Shown here: one piece after another, positions 6,813 to 15,255 of the stretch
Layout: each line of letters begins with the position of its first letter
Numbering within the stretch: the stretch's first letter is position 1
DNA from: Sphingobium sp.
Lineage (GTDB): Bacteria; Pseudomonadota; Alphaproteobacteria; Sphingomonadales; Sphingomonadaceae
Length of the DNA stretch: 18,935 bases
Direction of reading: 5' to 3'
Assembly: GCA_030148625.1 (NCBI GenBank)
Contig: JASBTC010000079.1
Location: forward strand, 1-18,935
Made by a program: the position numbers and the translations under genes
Notes under the pieces: model-generated
The model's input: the letters and a program-made list of their open reading frames with translations, nothing else
Database searches by the model: none
Told to the model about the DNA's origin: nothing

Positions 6813-8561
6813 TCAACGGGCACAGCCCTGCGCGTCGGCGCCGGGAACGCGTTCCCATTGATAGGCATCGACCGTTTCGCCGCGCGGCAGATATGTGACC
6901 GGGAAGATCCTGTCCGCGCGCCGCACGCGCAGCGTCAACCGCTCAGCCTGCTCGCCCTGGATACCGTCCTGCGGCACCGGGTCGACGATTTCGTCGCCGT
7001 CCCTGAGACCTGCCTGCGCCGCCGCGGATCCCGGTACCAGGCCGCGCACCACGCGCTTGGGCTCGGCCAGCACATCGGTCAGGAAACCGAGCTCGTAGCG
7101 GCGCAGCTTCTTCGTGATCCGGCGAAAGCAGGATCCGAAAGCGTCGGAGGCCGGAACCGGCATCCGTCCATCCAGAAAGGCCCGGAATTCGTCGACCGCC
7201 CCGGCCCCCAGATGCCTGGCAAGCAGCATCTCCCAATCGGCATTGGTCGTCGCCTTGCCCGATTTCTCGGTCGCCAGCATGGCGAGCATGAGATCGTCGA
7301 GACTGGTCTTGCCGCCGGAGGCCTTGCGCAGTGCATCGTCGACGGTGACGAAATAGAGCATGCCGCGATCATAGGGCAGCGTTCGCACACGCGTATCGGC
7401 CCAGAAACGCAGCGGCACCCGGCTGTTGGGGGCATGCGCCATGCTGCTGGTATAATAGCGCGCGGCCGTCCAGTTAACGTCCGCAATGAACTCTTCCGCG
7501 CTCAGCATGTCGAAGCGGAATGGCAGGCGCGCCTGGTAGAAGGTCGCCAGTCCTTCGCCGAACCATGAGGATTCGAGCCCCGCCGGCTGGGTGATGAACG
7601 GCTGGAAGGTATGGAACATCTCGTGTGCCAAGGTCAGCCGGATCTTCGCGACGTCGGATCCGCGCCCCTTGCCGAAAGTGGTGACGAAGGACCGGTGGAG
7701 GCCGACGCCGCCACCCGCATTGATCGGATTATAGCGCAGGAACACCCCGTAAGGCGGCGCACCGGTCTGGCCGAAGAAGCGTGCATAATGGCTGTAGAGC
7801 TTGCCCGTCCAGGCGAGCAGCGCGTTGGCGTCGAAGCCGGGATCGCCCTGCCACGCGCCGAAAAAGCCGGTCCCCGACGGATCGGACGGCCAGGTGCCGA
7901 TCCGTCCGCCCATGAAGAAGCTCATGCGCAGTTCGGTGCCGTCGAGCGGCTCTGCGGCGGTGATAATCCCCTCCCCCAGCGAACTGACGCCCCGGCTGCC
8001 CTTGGGCGCGCGCGACAAATCCCAGCCGAAAGTGGTGCGATAGCGGTGCTCGCCGGGCGGCAGCAACAGGAAGACATGACCGGTCGCCGAGACCCCACCG
8101 CCATCGGCGGAAAAGGCGAAGGGCGGTGCCGGGCCGCGCGGTGGCAATGTCGCCTGGGCGGGCACGCTGTATGCCACGGTCACCGGCCCGCGCACCGCAC
8201 GATCGACGATCCATTCGCGCGAGGGACCACCGCCCACCGCGTCGCGCATGCCGGTTTCGGGCAGGTCGACATCGCGGGCGCTCAACCGCAAGGGGCCGGC
8301 ATCGTCACGCGCGGAAATGCCGGCGATCACCGTGGCGACGGTATCGACATTGCTGGCGACCTTGGGCAGGCGTAGCAGCACCTCGCCTGGTCCGGCCGCA
8401 ATGCCGTCCAGGCGCAGCGTCACCCGGACGGTCTCGATCCGCGCCGGGGCCGTGCGCGACGCAATTGGGGCCAGCGTCAGCGAAAGCGCGGGCTCGGCAT
8501 GTGCCGGCGCGGTGAGAAGCGGGGCCGAAGCGAGCCCGGTGATGATCAATGCCAGCCGCAT
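6813..8561 (-). CDS. Exported M61-like zinc peptidase with PDZ domain
   Basis: Predicted periplasmic gluzincin aminopeptidase/endopeptidase of the M61 (glycyl aminopeptidase) type. The 582-residue protein has a Sec signal peptide (about 1-22) and a beta-rich N-terminal domain (about 25-220). The catalytic domain carries HEMFH at 313-317 and the third ligand Glu336 in WFGEG, exactly 18 residues after the second His, giving HExxH-X18-E. A PDZ-like domain lies near the C-terminus (about 498-550, with GLVPGSAAAQAGLRDGDEIV). The ATG at 8561 has GGAG about eight bases upstream. It follows the TonB-dependent receptor gene by 70 bases, separated by a strong hairpin. Its place at the end of the locus suggests it trims imported peptides. 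Substrate specificity cannot be read from the sequence. Confidence 0.85.
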   Translation of the reverse strand: MRLALIITGLASAPLLTAPAHAEPALSLTLAPIASRTAPARIETVRVTLRLDGIAAGPGEVLLRLPKVASNVDTVATVIAGISARDDAGPLRLSARDVDLPETGMRDAVGGGPSREWIVDRAVRGPVTVAYSVPAQATLPPRGPAPPFAFSADGGGVSATGHVFLLLPPGEHRYRTTFGWDLSRAPKGSRGVSSLGEGIITAAEPLDGTELRMSFFMGGRIGTWPSDPSGTGFFGAWQGDPGFDANALLAWTGKLYSHYARFFGQTGAPPYGVFLRYNPINAGGGVGLHRSFVTTFGKGRGSDVAKIRLTLAHEMFHTFQPFITQPAGLESSWFGEGLATFYQARLPFRFDMLSAEEFIADVNWTAARYYTSSMAHAPNSRVPLRFWADTRVRTLPYDRGMLYFVTVDDALRKASGGKTSLDDLMLAMLATEKSGKATTNADWEMLLARHLGAGAVDEFRAFLDGRMPVPASDAFGSCFRRITKKLRRYELGFLTDVLAEPKRVVRGLVPGSAAAQAGLRDGDEIVDPVPQDGIQGEQAERLTLRVRRADRIFPVTYLPRGETVDAYQWERVPGADAQGCAR

Positions 8562-8599
8562 CGCGCCGCTCCGATACCGTGTTCGATTTCGCGGAGGAA

Positions 8600-8624
8600 G
8601 CGCGGGGCTGCAATCGCCCCGCGC
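8600..8624 (-). terminator. Strong GC hairpin between receptor and M61-like gene
   Basis: GCGCGGGGC and GCCCCGCGC form a perfect 9-base stem with a 7-base loop, eight bases after the receptor stop codon. The minus-strand sequence that follows (TTCCTCC) is pyrimidine-rich without a clear T run. It may terminate, attenuate, or protect the 3' end of the receptor message, setting different levels for the two genes. Confidence 0.55.
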
Positions 8625-8631
8625 CCATCCG

Positions 8632-10917
8632 TCAGAACGACCGCGCCAGCGTCACGCCGACGGTCCGCGGTTGAGTGAACAAGGCGGTCGGCACATTCAC
8701 GCCGTTGCGGTTGTCCGCCGCGGTCACGCCGCGCTTGTCGAACAGGTTGCGGACGAACAGATTGACGCTCCAGTCCCGATCATAGGTCAGGCCGCCGCGA
8801 ATATCGACGCTGGTATATTCGGGCAGCAGGATGCGTGGGCGCGTCGCATTCGCGGCATTGGTCACGAAGGTGCCCGCACGATCGCCGACATAGATCACCG
8901 TGAAGCCCAGATTGCCCTCCAACGTGTCGCTCAGCGTGAAGCTTTGCTGCGCGGTGACATTGGCAGTGACCTTCGCCGCGAACGGTAAGCGATCGCCCGC
9001 CAGTCCCCTCAGACCCGTGGCGCCCGCCAATGTCGGCAGGTCCTGGGTCAGCGTCGCATCGGTGAAGGTCAGGTTGGTGTCGATGCTCATCCCCGCCCAG
9101 GGCGTCAGGTTCGCAGCGAATTCCAGGCCGCGGCTGCGCGCCTTGCCGCCGTTCGTCAGAAAGGTGAGCGAGCTGACCGAATCCGTGCCCTGGAGCTGGA
9201 TGTTCTTCCAGTCGATCTGGAACAGCGACGCGTCGATGGTCAGCAGGCCGGGAACGACCTTGCCCTTGAAGCCCAGTTCATAGTTGAGCACGCGATCCGG
9301 GCCGAACGAACCATCCACCGAGGGCGGCGCCGCGATGTTCGGGCCGCCGGGGCGATAGCCGGTGGCGATGCGCGCATAGGCGATGATGTCACGCGAGAAA
9401 TGATAGTTGGGCGAAATCAGCCAAGTGAAGGCGCTGTCCTTCGAATCGCCGATCGTTGTGCCCGATCCGAACACCGGAGCCACCGTCGCCGATGTGTTGA
9501 GCGTCGATTCATTGTGCTGCTTGTTGCGCGAATAGCGGCCGCCCACCTGGATATCGAGCTTGTCGGTGGCGTGCCAGGTCAGATCGGCAAAACCCGCATA
9601 TTCGCGATAGCTGCCCGGACCTTCACCGATATAGGGCCTGGCGTCGAGGCTGCCCGAGGCGATCAGCGTCTGATCGGTCGCGGCATGCTCGATGGTGTAG
9701 AAGCCGCCGGCGAGCCAGCTGAAGCTGGTGCCGATATCGCCGCTGAAGCGCACTTCCTGCGAGAATTTATGCGTGCGATCGGCGTTGGCGATCTGCACCG
9801 TCGGCGCCGTCGCTAGCCCGTAGAGCGAGCGCAGCAGTCCGCCGAACACGGCGCTGACATCGCTGGTGATGACATTGTCCGCGCGGCTCCACGCGCTGAT
9901 CGAGGTGATGTTGACGCCGCCCAGGTCGAGCTCGGCGCGCGCCGTATAGAGCTGGAACTTCGCCTTGTTGATCGAATCGAGCGCATTGAGCGTCAGATCG
10001 CCATAGACCGGATCGAAGGTGGTGACTGCCGTCGCGCGGTTGGGCGAGGTGGTGAGCGTGCAGGCCGCGCAGATCGGCACGCCGCCCGAAGTGATGGCAA
10101 GATCGCTGTTCATCGCGTCCTGCTTCTGACGGAGCGCCGAAAGCACGATGCGAAGATTGTCGGACGGCTTGATCAGCGCCGCGCCACGGAAACCCCAGAC
10201 TTCGCGGGTGTTGACGTTCTTCGCCTTCAGCGCCTTGGGATTGATGTTGTCGAGCCATGCCGCATCATCGCGCTTGAAACCGCTGCCGGCGACGGCCAGC
10301 CAGTCGGTGATCGGCACATTGACCGATCCGCGCACCGCATAGCCGGTGTCGCCGTGCGAGACGGCGGTGCCGCCCAGTTCGATCCGGCCGGAGAATTCGC
10401 GCGTATCGGGTTCCTTCAGCACATATTTGATCAGGCCGCCCAGGCTCGACGCGCCATAGAGCGTGCCCTGCGGGCCGCGCAGCACTTCGACCCGGCTGAC
10501 CGCGCTGGCATCGAAATCGGGGAGCGGCGGCTGGCCGGTGCCGGTGGTGCCGCCGAACTGGACGTCATCGACCAGCAGCGCGACGGTGGGCGAGGTCGCC
10601 CCACCGGTGGTGACGCCGCGCAGTGCGATCGAGGACACGCGCTGGCCCGAATATTGGAGGCCGGGCACGCGATCGAAGAATTCCGAGAGGCGGTTGATGT
10701 TCTGCGTCGTCAGCGTCTCAGCCGAAATCGCGCTGATCGCGACCGGCACGTCGAGCAGGCGCTCGGCGCGCTTCTGCGCAGTGACGATGATTTCGCCGGC
10801 ATCGTTACCGCTTTCGACGCCTTCGGCGCTCTGCGGGTCCTGCGCCATCGCAGGCATCGATACCGTGAGGGCGAGGATCGCCGCCGACATGGAAATAGCA
10901 AGTTTCTGGTTCTTCAT
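8632..10917 (-). CDS. TonB-dependent outer-membrane receptor
   Basis: Ligand-gated outer-membrane barrel that imports a substrate using the TonB-ExbBD system. The protein is 761 residues from the chosen start, with a signal peptide (about 1-26), a TonB-box-like GEIIVTAQKR (about 41-50), a plug domain containing VEVLRGPQGTLYGASSLGG, then a long barrel ending in Phe (VTLARSF), as expected for outer-membrane assembly. The frame runs upstream to 11016, but the ATG at 10917 is chosen because GGAGG at 10926-10930 sits eight bases away and the signal peptide starts there. It has its own leader of roughly 160 bases and a putative activator-type promoter. Neighbouring peptidases, permease and aminotransferase suggest a peptide ligand; this is inference, as siderophore or sugar uptake use the same fold. 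Confidence 0.94.
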   Translation of the reverse strand: MKNQKLAISMSAAILALTVSMPAMAQDPQSAEGVESGNDAGEIIVTAQKRAERLLDVPVAISAISAETLTTQNINRLSEFFDRVPGLQYSGQRVSSIALRGVTTGGATSPTVALLVDDVQFGGTTGTGQPPLPDFDASAVSRVEVLRGPQGTLYGASSLGGLIKYVLKEPDTREFSGRIELGGTAVSHGDTGYAVRGSVNVPITDWLAVAGSGFKRDDAAWLDNINPKALKAKNVNTREVWGFRGAALIKPSDNLRIVLSALRQKQDAMNSDLAITSGGVPICAACTLTTSPNRATAVTTFDPVYGDLTLNALDSINKAKFQLYTARAELDLGGVNITSISAWSRADNVITSDVSAVFGGLLRSLYGLATAPTVQIANADRTHKFSQEVRFSGDIGTSFSWLAGGFYTIEHAATDQTLIASGSLDARPYIGEGPGSYREYAGFADLTWHATDKLDIQVGGRYSRNKQHNESTLNTSATVAPVFGSGTTIGDSKDSAFTWLISPNYHFSRDIIAYARIATGYRPGGPNIAAPPSVDGSFGPDRVLNYELGFKGKVVPGLLTIDASLFQIDWKNIQLQGTDSVSSLTFLTNGGKARSRGLEFAANLTPWAGMSIDTNLTFTDATLTQDLPTLAGATGLRGLAGDRLPFAAKVTANVTAQQSFTLSDTLEGNLGFTVIYVGDRAGTFVTNAANATRPRILLPEYTSVDIRGGLTYDRDWSVNLFVRNLFDKRGVTAADNRNGVNVPTALFTQPRTVGVTLARSF

Positions 10918-11168
10918 TTTTCTGGCCTCCACTGAATCTATTCGGGCGTCCGATCCGCATGGCGGGGATCGTCCATCCTTGGCCTCTCTCTCCAGCTCGG
11001 CAGGAACCACGACCATGTCGCCTTCCCGATGAGCCTCCCCTGGTTCGAGGCCAGGCGAATTTTACGCGTGCGCCACCGCCATATTTATTCGGAATTGGGG
11101 TTCCCGACCCGCTTCGCGCATAAGTTTTCGCGGATCGCGTGCCTGATCGATCAAGATTGCCCGCCCCT
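10918..11168 (-). other. Leader and promoter region of the receptor gene
   Basis: A 251-base space between the aminotransferase stop and the receptor start. It holds the motif/-10 pair at 11085-11129 and the receptor Shine-Dalgarno GGAGG at 10926-10930. If transcription starts near 11078, the untranslated leader is about 160 bases. The part of the receptor frame that extends upstream (10918-11016) looks non-coding and is not counted as protein. No riboswitch or small RNA is recognised. Confidence 0.6.
11085..11129 (-). promoter_or_regulatory. Putative activator site and -10 element upstream of the receptor gene (copy A)
   Basis: On the minus strand: GAAAAC, then TTATGCGCG (11123-11115), 23 bases, then CGAATAA (11091-11085). 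The last reads as a -10-like element. No -35 hexamer is visible 17 bases upstream of it. The TATGCGC block would fall at about -36 to -44, the usual place for a class II activator. Copies B and C share this layout. Confidence 0.5.
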
Positions 11169-12338
11169 TCATCGGCCCAGTGCCGGCTGCGGCATGCGGG
11201 CATAGGCGCGCAGCCCCTCTTCCAGCCCGGCCAGGCCAGCATCGAGCCGGTCGTCTTCCTGGCAGAAACCGATGCGGATGCGGCCGGGCGCCCCGAAATA
11301 TTCTCCGGGCGCGACGATTACGCCCGAACGCGCGATCAGCCATTCGGAAAAGGCGCGGCTATCGGCGATGCCGGGCAATGACGGAAAACAGATGCAGCCA
11401 TCGTCGGGCAGTTCGCCGCCCATCAACCCTTCGGCCACCATCATGTCGAACCAGGCCTGGAAACGCGGCCGGCAGCGCGCGACGACGCGGCGCGAATTCT
11501 CTTCGAACGATGCGGCATTGGCCATGACATGCGCGGCGACGGCGTGCGACAATGTCGAGATGCCGAACTCGATCTGGCCGTTGAGCCGGCTCAGCCGCTC
11601 CACCACCGCCGGCGCACCGACGATCCAGCCGCAGCGCAGCACGCCCAGCCCGTAGATCTTGGTCAGGCTCGACAGGCTGACCACCGCCGGGGACAGCGCA
11701 GCGGCGGCACCGGGGCGCCGATCCTTCGACGCATAATCGCCATAGACCTCGTCGACGACGAGCAGGAAACCGCGCCGTTCGGCGAGATCGGCCAGCGCGC
11801 GCAATACTGGCTGCGGCGTCGCCATGCCCGACGGATTATGCAGGTCCGACAGCACCACCAACCGCGTATTCGGACGCAGCCGTGCTTCCACGTCCGCGAC
11901 GTCGATGAGGAAGCGGTCGCCATGGCGGCGAAAGCTCTCGACCGAGGCGCCCGATGCTTCGGCAAGATAGGCGAACAGGTCGAAACCGGGCGTTTCGATC
12001 AGGACATGATCGCCGGGACGGACGAATGTGCGATAGATCAACGACAGGCCGCCGGTGGCACCGGTGGTGCAGAGCAACTGGTCACGGCCGACGCCATAGC
12101 GTTCGGCCAGCATATCGAGGACGAACGGATTGCCGTCACCAAAGGCGCTGACATAGTAGCTTGAGAAATGCGGCTCGGCGGTTTCGAGAACCATCTGGCG
12201 CAGCAATTCACGCGGCTCGGGCACGGAGCTTTCGAACAGGCTGACCGCCTGCCCGTCCCTTGCGCGGGCCACGGCAAGCGCGCCGCGCACCCATCGCGCA
12301 TAGCTTTCACCCTCAAGCGTCGGCGGTGTGGCCGGCAT
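11169..12338 (-). CDS. PLP-dependent aminotransferase, class I/II fold
   Basis: Cytoplasmic fold-type I PLP enzyme, expected to transaminate an amino acid. The protein is 389 residues from the chosen start. Motifs: phosphate-binding TGATGG (92-97), HNPSG with Asn168, VVDEVYGDY with Asp196 and Tyr199, Schiff-base Lys227 in SSLTKIYG, Arg235 nearby, and a C-terminal RIRIGF Arg for substrate carboxylate. An ATG at 12356 also exists; 12338 is preferred because AAGGA lies seven bases upstream. It is separated from the permease by 98 bases containing its own putative promoter, so it can be expressed apart from the operon above. Some relatives in this fold are amino-acid cyclases such as capreomycidine synthase, so an aminotransferase reaction is likely but not proven. 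Confidence 0.88.
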   Translation of the reverse strand: MPATPPTLEGESYARWVRGALAVARARDGQAVSLFESSVPEPRELLRQMVLETAEPHFSSYYVSAFGDGNPFVLDMLAERYGVGRDQLLCTTGATGGLSLIYRTFVRPGDHVLIETPGFDLFAYLAEASGASVESFRRHGDRFLIDVADVEARLRPNTRLVVLSDLHNPSGMATPQPVLRALADLAERRGFLLVVDEVYGDYASKDRRPGAAAALSPAVVSLSSLTKIYGLGVLRCGWIVGAPAVVERLSRLNGQIEFGISTLSHAVAAHVMANAASFEENSRRVVARCRPRFQAWFDMMVAEGLMGGELPDDGCICFPSLPGIADSRAFSEWLIARSGVIVAPGEYFGAPGRIRIGFCQEDDRLDAGLAGLEEGLRAYARMPQPALGR

Positions 12339-12388
12339 TTCATCTTCCTTGAACATGACGTCTCTCTACCGGCCAGGGCGGGCACTAA

Positions 12389-12435
12389 TTATTCGATCTT
12401 GGGCAAGCCGGCGCCGATTGCGCATAATTTGCGCA
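12389..12435 (-). promoter_or_regulatory. Putative activator site and -10 element upstream of the aminotransferase gene (copy B)
   Basis: On the minus strand: TGCGCA-N5-TGCGCA (12435-12419) is an inverted repeat that includes AAATTATGCGCA. It is followed by 23 bases and CGAATAA (12395-12389). The spacing is identical to copy A. It lies in the 98 bases between the permease stop and the aminotransferase start. No -35 is seen. Confidence 0.5.
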
Positions 12436-12436
12436 G

Positions 12437-13771
12437 CTATTCGCCCAAAGCGCGCTTGGCCTGTTCGGAGGAGTCCCACCGCCCTTTGGCGAACCAGTAG
12501 ATCAGGCCGACGACCAGCCAGCCACCGACCAGCAAATAGGGGCGCGGATCGGCCTCGACCCCGAAGATGCCGACGAGCAGCGCGCAGACCACACCGGCAT
12601 AACCCGCCGCCACAACCACCCTGCGCGACAGCTTCAACTTCGACCGCGCGTGGATCTCGGGATGGCGGCGCGCGACCACGGTCGCCGAATAGGAACAGGC
12701 CATATATTTGAGCATGGTCGGCACGTTGACCGCGAGCAGCAGGAAGATCAGGCTCGGCGGCAGCAACAGGCCCGACATCGCACAGACATAGCCGAACAGG
12801 ATCGCCCGGTGCGGCGTGCCGAAACGCGGATGGATCGCGCCGATGGTGCGCGGCAAAGCGCCGTTGCGCCCCATCGCGAACAGGCTGCGCGAAAAGGTGA
12901 GTGCGGCGGCATTCATCGACTTGACGATCGAGAAGCAGGCGGCACCGACGATCAGCGGCACCGCGAGATCGCCCAGCACGACCTTTGCCGCATCCAGCAA
13001 CGGCGCCTGGCTTTTCGCCAGCGCCGCCGGCCCCACAAGGCCAAGCGCGGTGACCGCGACCAGGCCATAGACCAAAGCGGTCAGCCCGATCGCCAGCGCG
13101 ATGCCCAAAGGCACGTTGCGCTGCGCATCGCGCACCTCTTCGCCGATCTCGACCGCGGATTCGATGCCGAGGAACAGGCTGATCATCAGCGGTACCACCG
13201 CGAGGATGGCGAGCGGCGGCGTATCGAGCGGATTGCCGACCAGCTTTGCATCGAAATGCGGCAGGCCGGTTACGACGAAGATACCAAGGATGATCAACAG
13301 CAGCGCCATCAACTGCGCCTGCACCCGCGCCGCCATCGACACGCCGACATAATTGAGCGCGAAGACCGCGGTGATCGTGACCGCCATGCCGAGCTTGAGC
13401 GGCACCGGAAACACCATGCCGAGATAGCTGATCATCACCTGCGACAAGATGGTGAGCGCGCCGACATTGGAGATGATCCGCAGCCAGGCGATGATGAAGC
13501 CGACACCCGGATGGATGAAGCGCTTGGGCCATTCATAGGACGCACCCGACACCGGCAGCGCCGATCCGAGATAGGCATAGACCAGCGCAAAGACGAGCAT
13601 CGGCAGTGCCGCGACACCGATCGCGGCGAGCAGCCCCGATCCCGCCACCTGTGCGGTGGGCTGGAGGATCGAGAAGATCGAGACGCCGATCGCGGTGCCC
13701 GCGCCGAAGGTGACGACGCCAGTCAGCCCGACGCTCTTGTGCAGCACTCCCTCTTGAGCGACGGCCGTCAT
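12437..13771 (-). CDS. APC-superfamily amino-acid permease
   Basis: Inner-membrane secondary transporter, predicted to import amino acids or small derivatives. The 444-residue protein is almost entirely hydrophobic, with about 12 membrane segments. The first segment has the unwound glycine-rich motif FGAGTAIGVSIF (about 22-33), which binds the amino and carboxyl groups of substrate in this family. GxESAVEIGEEVRDAQRNVPLGI (split around 203-225) is the typical loop after segment 6. The start overlaps the S10 gene stop (ATGA at 13768-13771), so translation is probably coupled. Its place directly after exported peptidases fits uptake of the amino acid they release. Substrate is unknown. Confidence 0.9.
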   Translation of the reverse strand: MTAVAQEGVLHKSVGLTGVVTFGAGTAIGVSIFSILQPTAQVAGSGLLAAIGVAALPMLVFALVYAYLGSALPVSGASYEWPKRFIHPGVGFIIAWLRIISNVGALTILSQVMISYLGMVFPVPLKLGMAVTITAVFALNYVGVSMAARVQAQLMALLLIILGIFVVTGLPHFDAKLVGNPLDTPPLAILAVVPLMISLFLGIESAVEIGEEVRDAQRNVPLGIALAIGLTALVYGLVAVTALGLVGPAALAKSQAPLLDAAKVVLGDLAVPLIVGAACFSIVKSMNAAALTFSRSLFAMGRNGALPRTIGAIHPRFGTPHRAILFGYVCAMSGLLLPPSLIFLLLAVNVPTMLKYMACSYSATVVARRHPEIHARSKLKLSRRVVVAAGYAGVVCALLVGIFGVEADPRPYLLVGGWLVVGLIYWFAKGRWDSSEQAKRALGE

Positions 13772-15255
13772 TCGCCGCCGCTCACAAATGCGCGCAGGTC
13801 GCGGATCAGTGCGCCTCGTGCCTCGACACCGACATAGGGCATATGGCCGGACGGATAGGCGTGGAAGCGCGTCGCCGACAGCGGCACGCCGACATGGGTG
13901 AGCGTATATTCCGCGCTGCCGATCGGCGTGACGAGATCGTACCAGCCGGTGCCGACCATCAATCGCATCGCCGGATTGCGGCTCATCGCGGCCGCCAGAT
14001 CGGTGCCGTAATTGCGTCCCACCGGCACGCCGGGGCCGAAGCCGTAATCCCAGCGCCCGTTGACCTCACGGAACGCGATCGGTTCGTAAGGCAGGTCGAG
14101 CGTCACTTTCAGCGTCTTCGCCGCATAATCATTCCACGCAGCGACGAAACCGGGCACATATTGGCCCATCGCCGGATCGTCGGCGACGGGATCGCCGCCC
14201 GCCCCCTGCGACGGCAGCACGAAACGCGCATCGTACATGCCGACGCGCTGGCCGCGATCCGCCAGCAGCAGCCTGGCGAAGGCCGTACCCGAAATCCGGA
14301 GGTCGGCGGCGAGGATATCCTTTTCGCCGATGCCGGTCAGCGCCGACATCTCACGCGCGACCGCCGCCTTGCGATCGGCGGGCAGGCGCGAACCGGCATG
14401 GAGCGCCGACAGATAGCCGCTATCGATGAAGCGGCGCGCGGCCTGTGCCTGCCCTTCCGCCGTGCAGCCGGCGGCGACCTTGCCGAAATGGCAGGCGGTC
14501 GCGGCCAGCGACGGCAGGATGTTCAGATAGGCGCGATCGTCGCCCTCGGCCCCGCGCGCCATGTCGAGCGCCTGGCCGAGCAGGACGACGCCGTTGAGCG
14601 TCAGCCCGTCCATCCCGCCGGTCTGGGTCGGCCCGCCCGCCATCAGCCGCGCCATCACCGCCGCGCGGATCGTGCCATAGCTTTCGGAGACCAGATATTT
14701 GGGCGAATTGCCGCGGCCGTGACGGCGCAACCATTGGCGCATCACCTCCACCATCGCTTTGGCATCCTGTTCGACGCCATAATATTGCTCGACCTTGGTG
14801 CCTGGCAGCACCCGGCTATAACCGGTGCCCGGCGGATCGATCAGCACGATATCGGCCGCGTCGAGCGGACTGTCGGGATTGGCGACGGTGCCGAAGGGCG
14901 CAACGGTGCGCGGGTTCGCGGGATCGTCGAAATCGACACGGCGCGGCGCCATCAGCCCCATATGCAGCCAGATCGAGGCCGAACCCGGCCCGCCATTGAA
15001 CGCGAAGATCACCGGACGCGCGGTAACATCCTTCACATCGCTGCGGAGATAGCTGGTTGCGAAGATACTCGCGCCGGGCAGCAGAAATTCCTCGACCGCC
15101 GCCGAATAGCGCAGCCGCGTTCCGCCGATTTCAGCCTGTCCTTCCGACCGGAAGATGCGTGGCTCCGCCATGGCTTGCGGCGGCGACGGCTGCGCTTGCG
15201 CGACCCCGGCCGCCAGCATCAACGCCAGGGCGGTGATCGCGCGATCAATACGCAT
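13768..15255 (-). CDS. Exported S10-family serine carboxypeptidase (first paralogue)
   Basis: Periplasmic alpha/beta-hydrolase that removes C-terminal residues from peptides. The protein is 495 residues from the chosen start, with a signal peptide (about 1-21). The oxyanion-hole motif NGGPGSAS is at 88-95, the nucleophile Ser192 is in SESYG, Asp440 in GWYD and His471 in PSGHMPY, so the triad is complete. The ATG at 15255 has GGAGAG seven bases upstream and overlaps the amidohydrolase end by 11 bases. ATGs at 15261 and 15270 are in-frame alternatives, the latter with AAGGG upstream. It lies between the amidohydrolase and the permease in an overlapping operon. The nucleophile elbow has SES where most relatives have GES. 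Confidence 0.9.
   Translation of the reverse strand: MRIDRAITALALMLAAGVAQAQPSPPQAMAEPRIFRSEGQAEIGGTRLRYSAAVEEFLLPGASIFATSYLRSDVKDVTARPVIFAFNGGPGSASIWLHMGLMAPRRVDFDDPANPRTVAPFGTVANPDSPLDAADIVLIDPPGTGYSRVLPGTKVEQYYGVEQDAKAMVEVMRQWLRRHGRGNSPKYLVSESYGTIRAAVMARLMAGGPTQTGGMDGLTLNGVVLLGQALDMARGAEGDDRAYLNILPSLAATACHFGKVAAGCTAEGQAQAARRFIDSGYLSALHAGSRLPADRKAAVAREMSALTGIGEKDILAADLRISGTAFARLLLADRGQRVGMYDARFVLPSQGAGGDPVADDPAMGQYVPGFVAAWNDYAAKTLKVTLDLPYEPIAFREVNGRWDYGFGPGVPVGRNYGTDLAAAMSRNPAMRLMVGTGWYDLVTPIGSAEYTLTHVGVPLSATRFHAYPSGHMPYVGVEARGALIRDLRAFVSGGE

Noticed and set aside
10918..11016. Upstream extension of the receptor reading frame
   Set aside because: It would put 33 charged residues before the signal peptide and ignores a GGAGG eight bases before the ATG at 10917.
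12650..13837. Long open frame (395 codons) on the plus strand opposite the permease
   Set aside because: It lies antisense to a clear APC permease. The product is an Arg/Asp/His-rich string with no domain, as expected from a GC-rich mirror frame.
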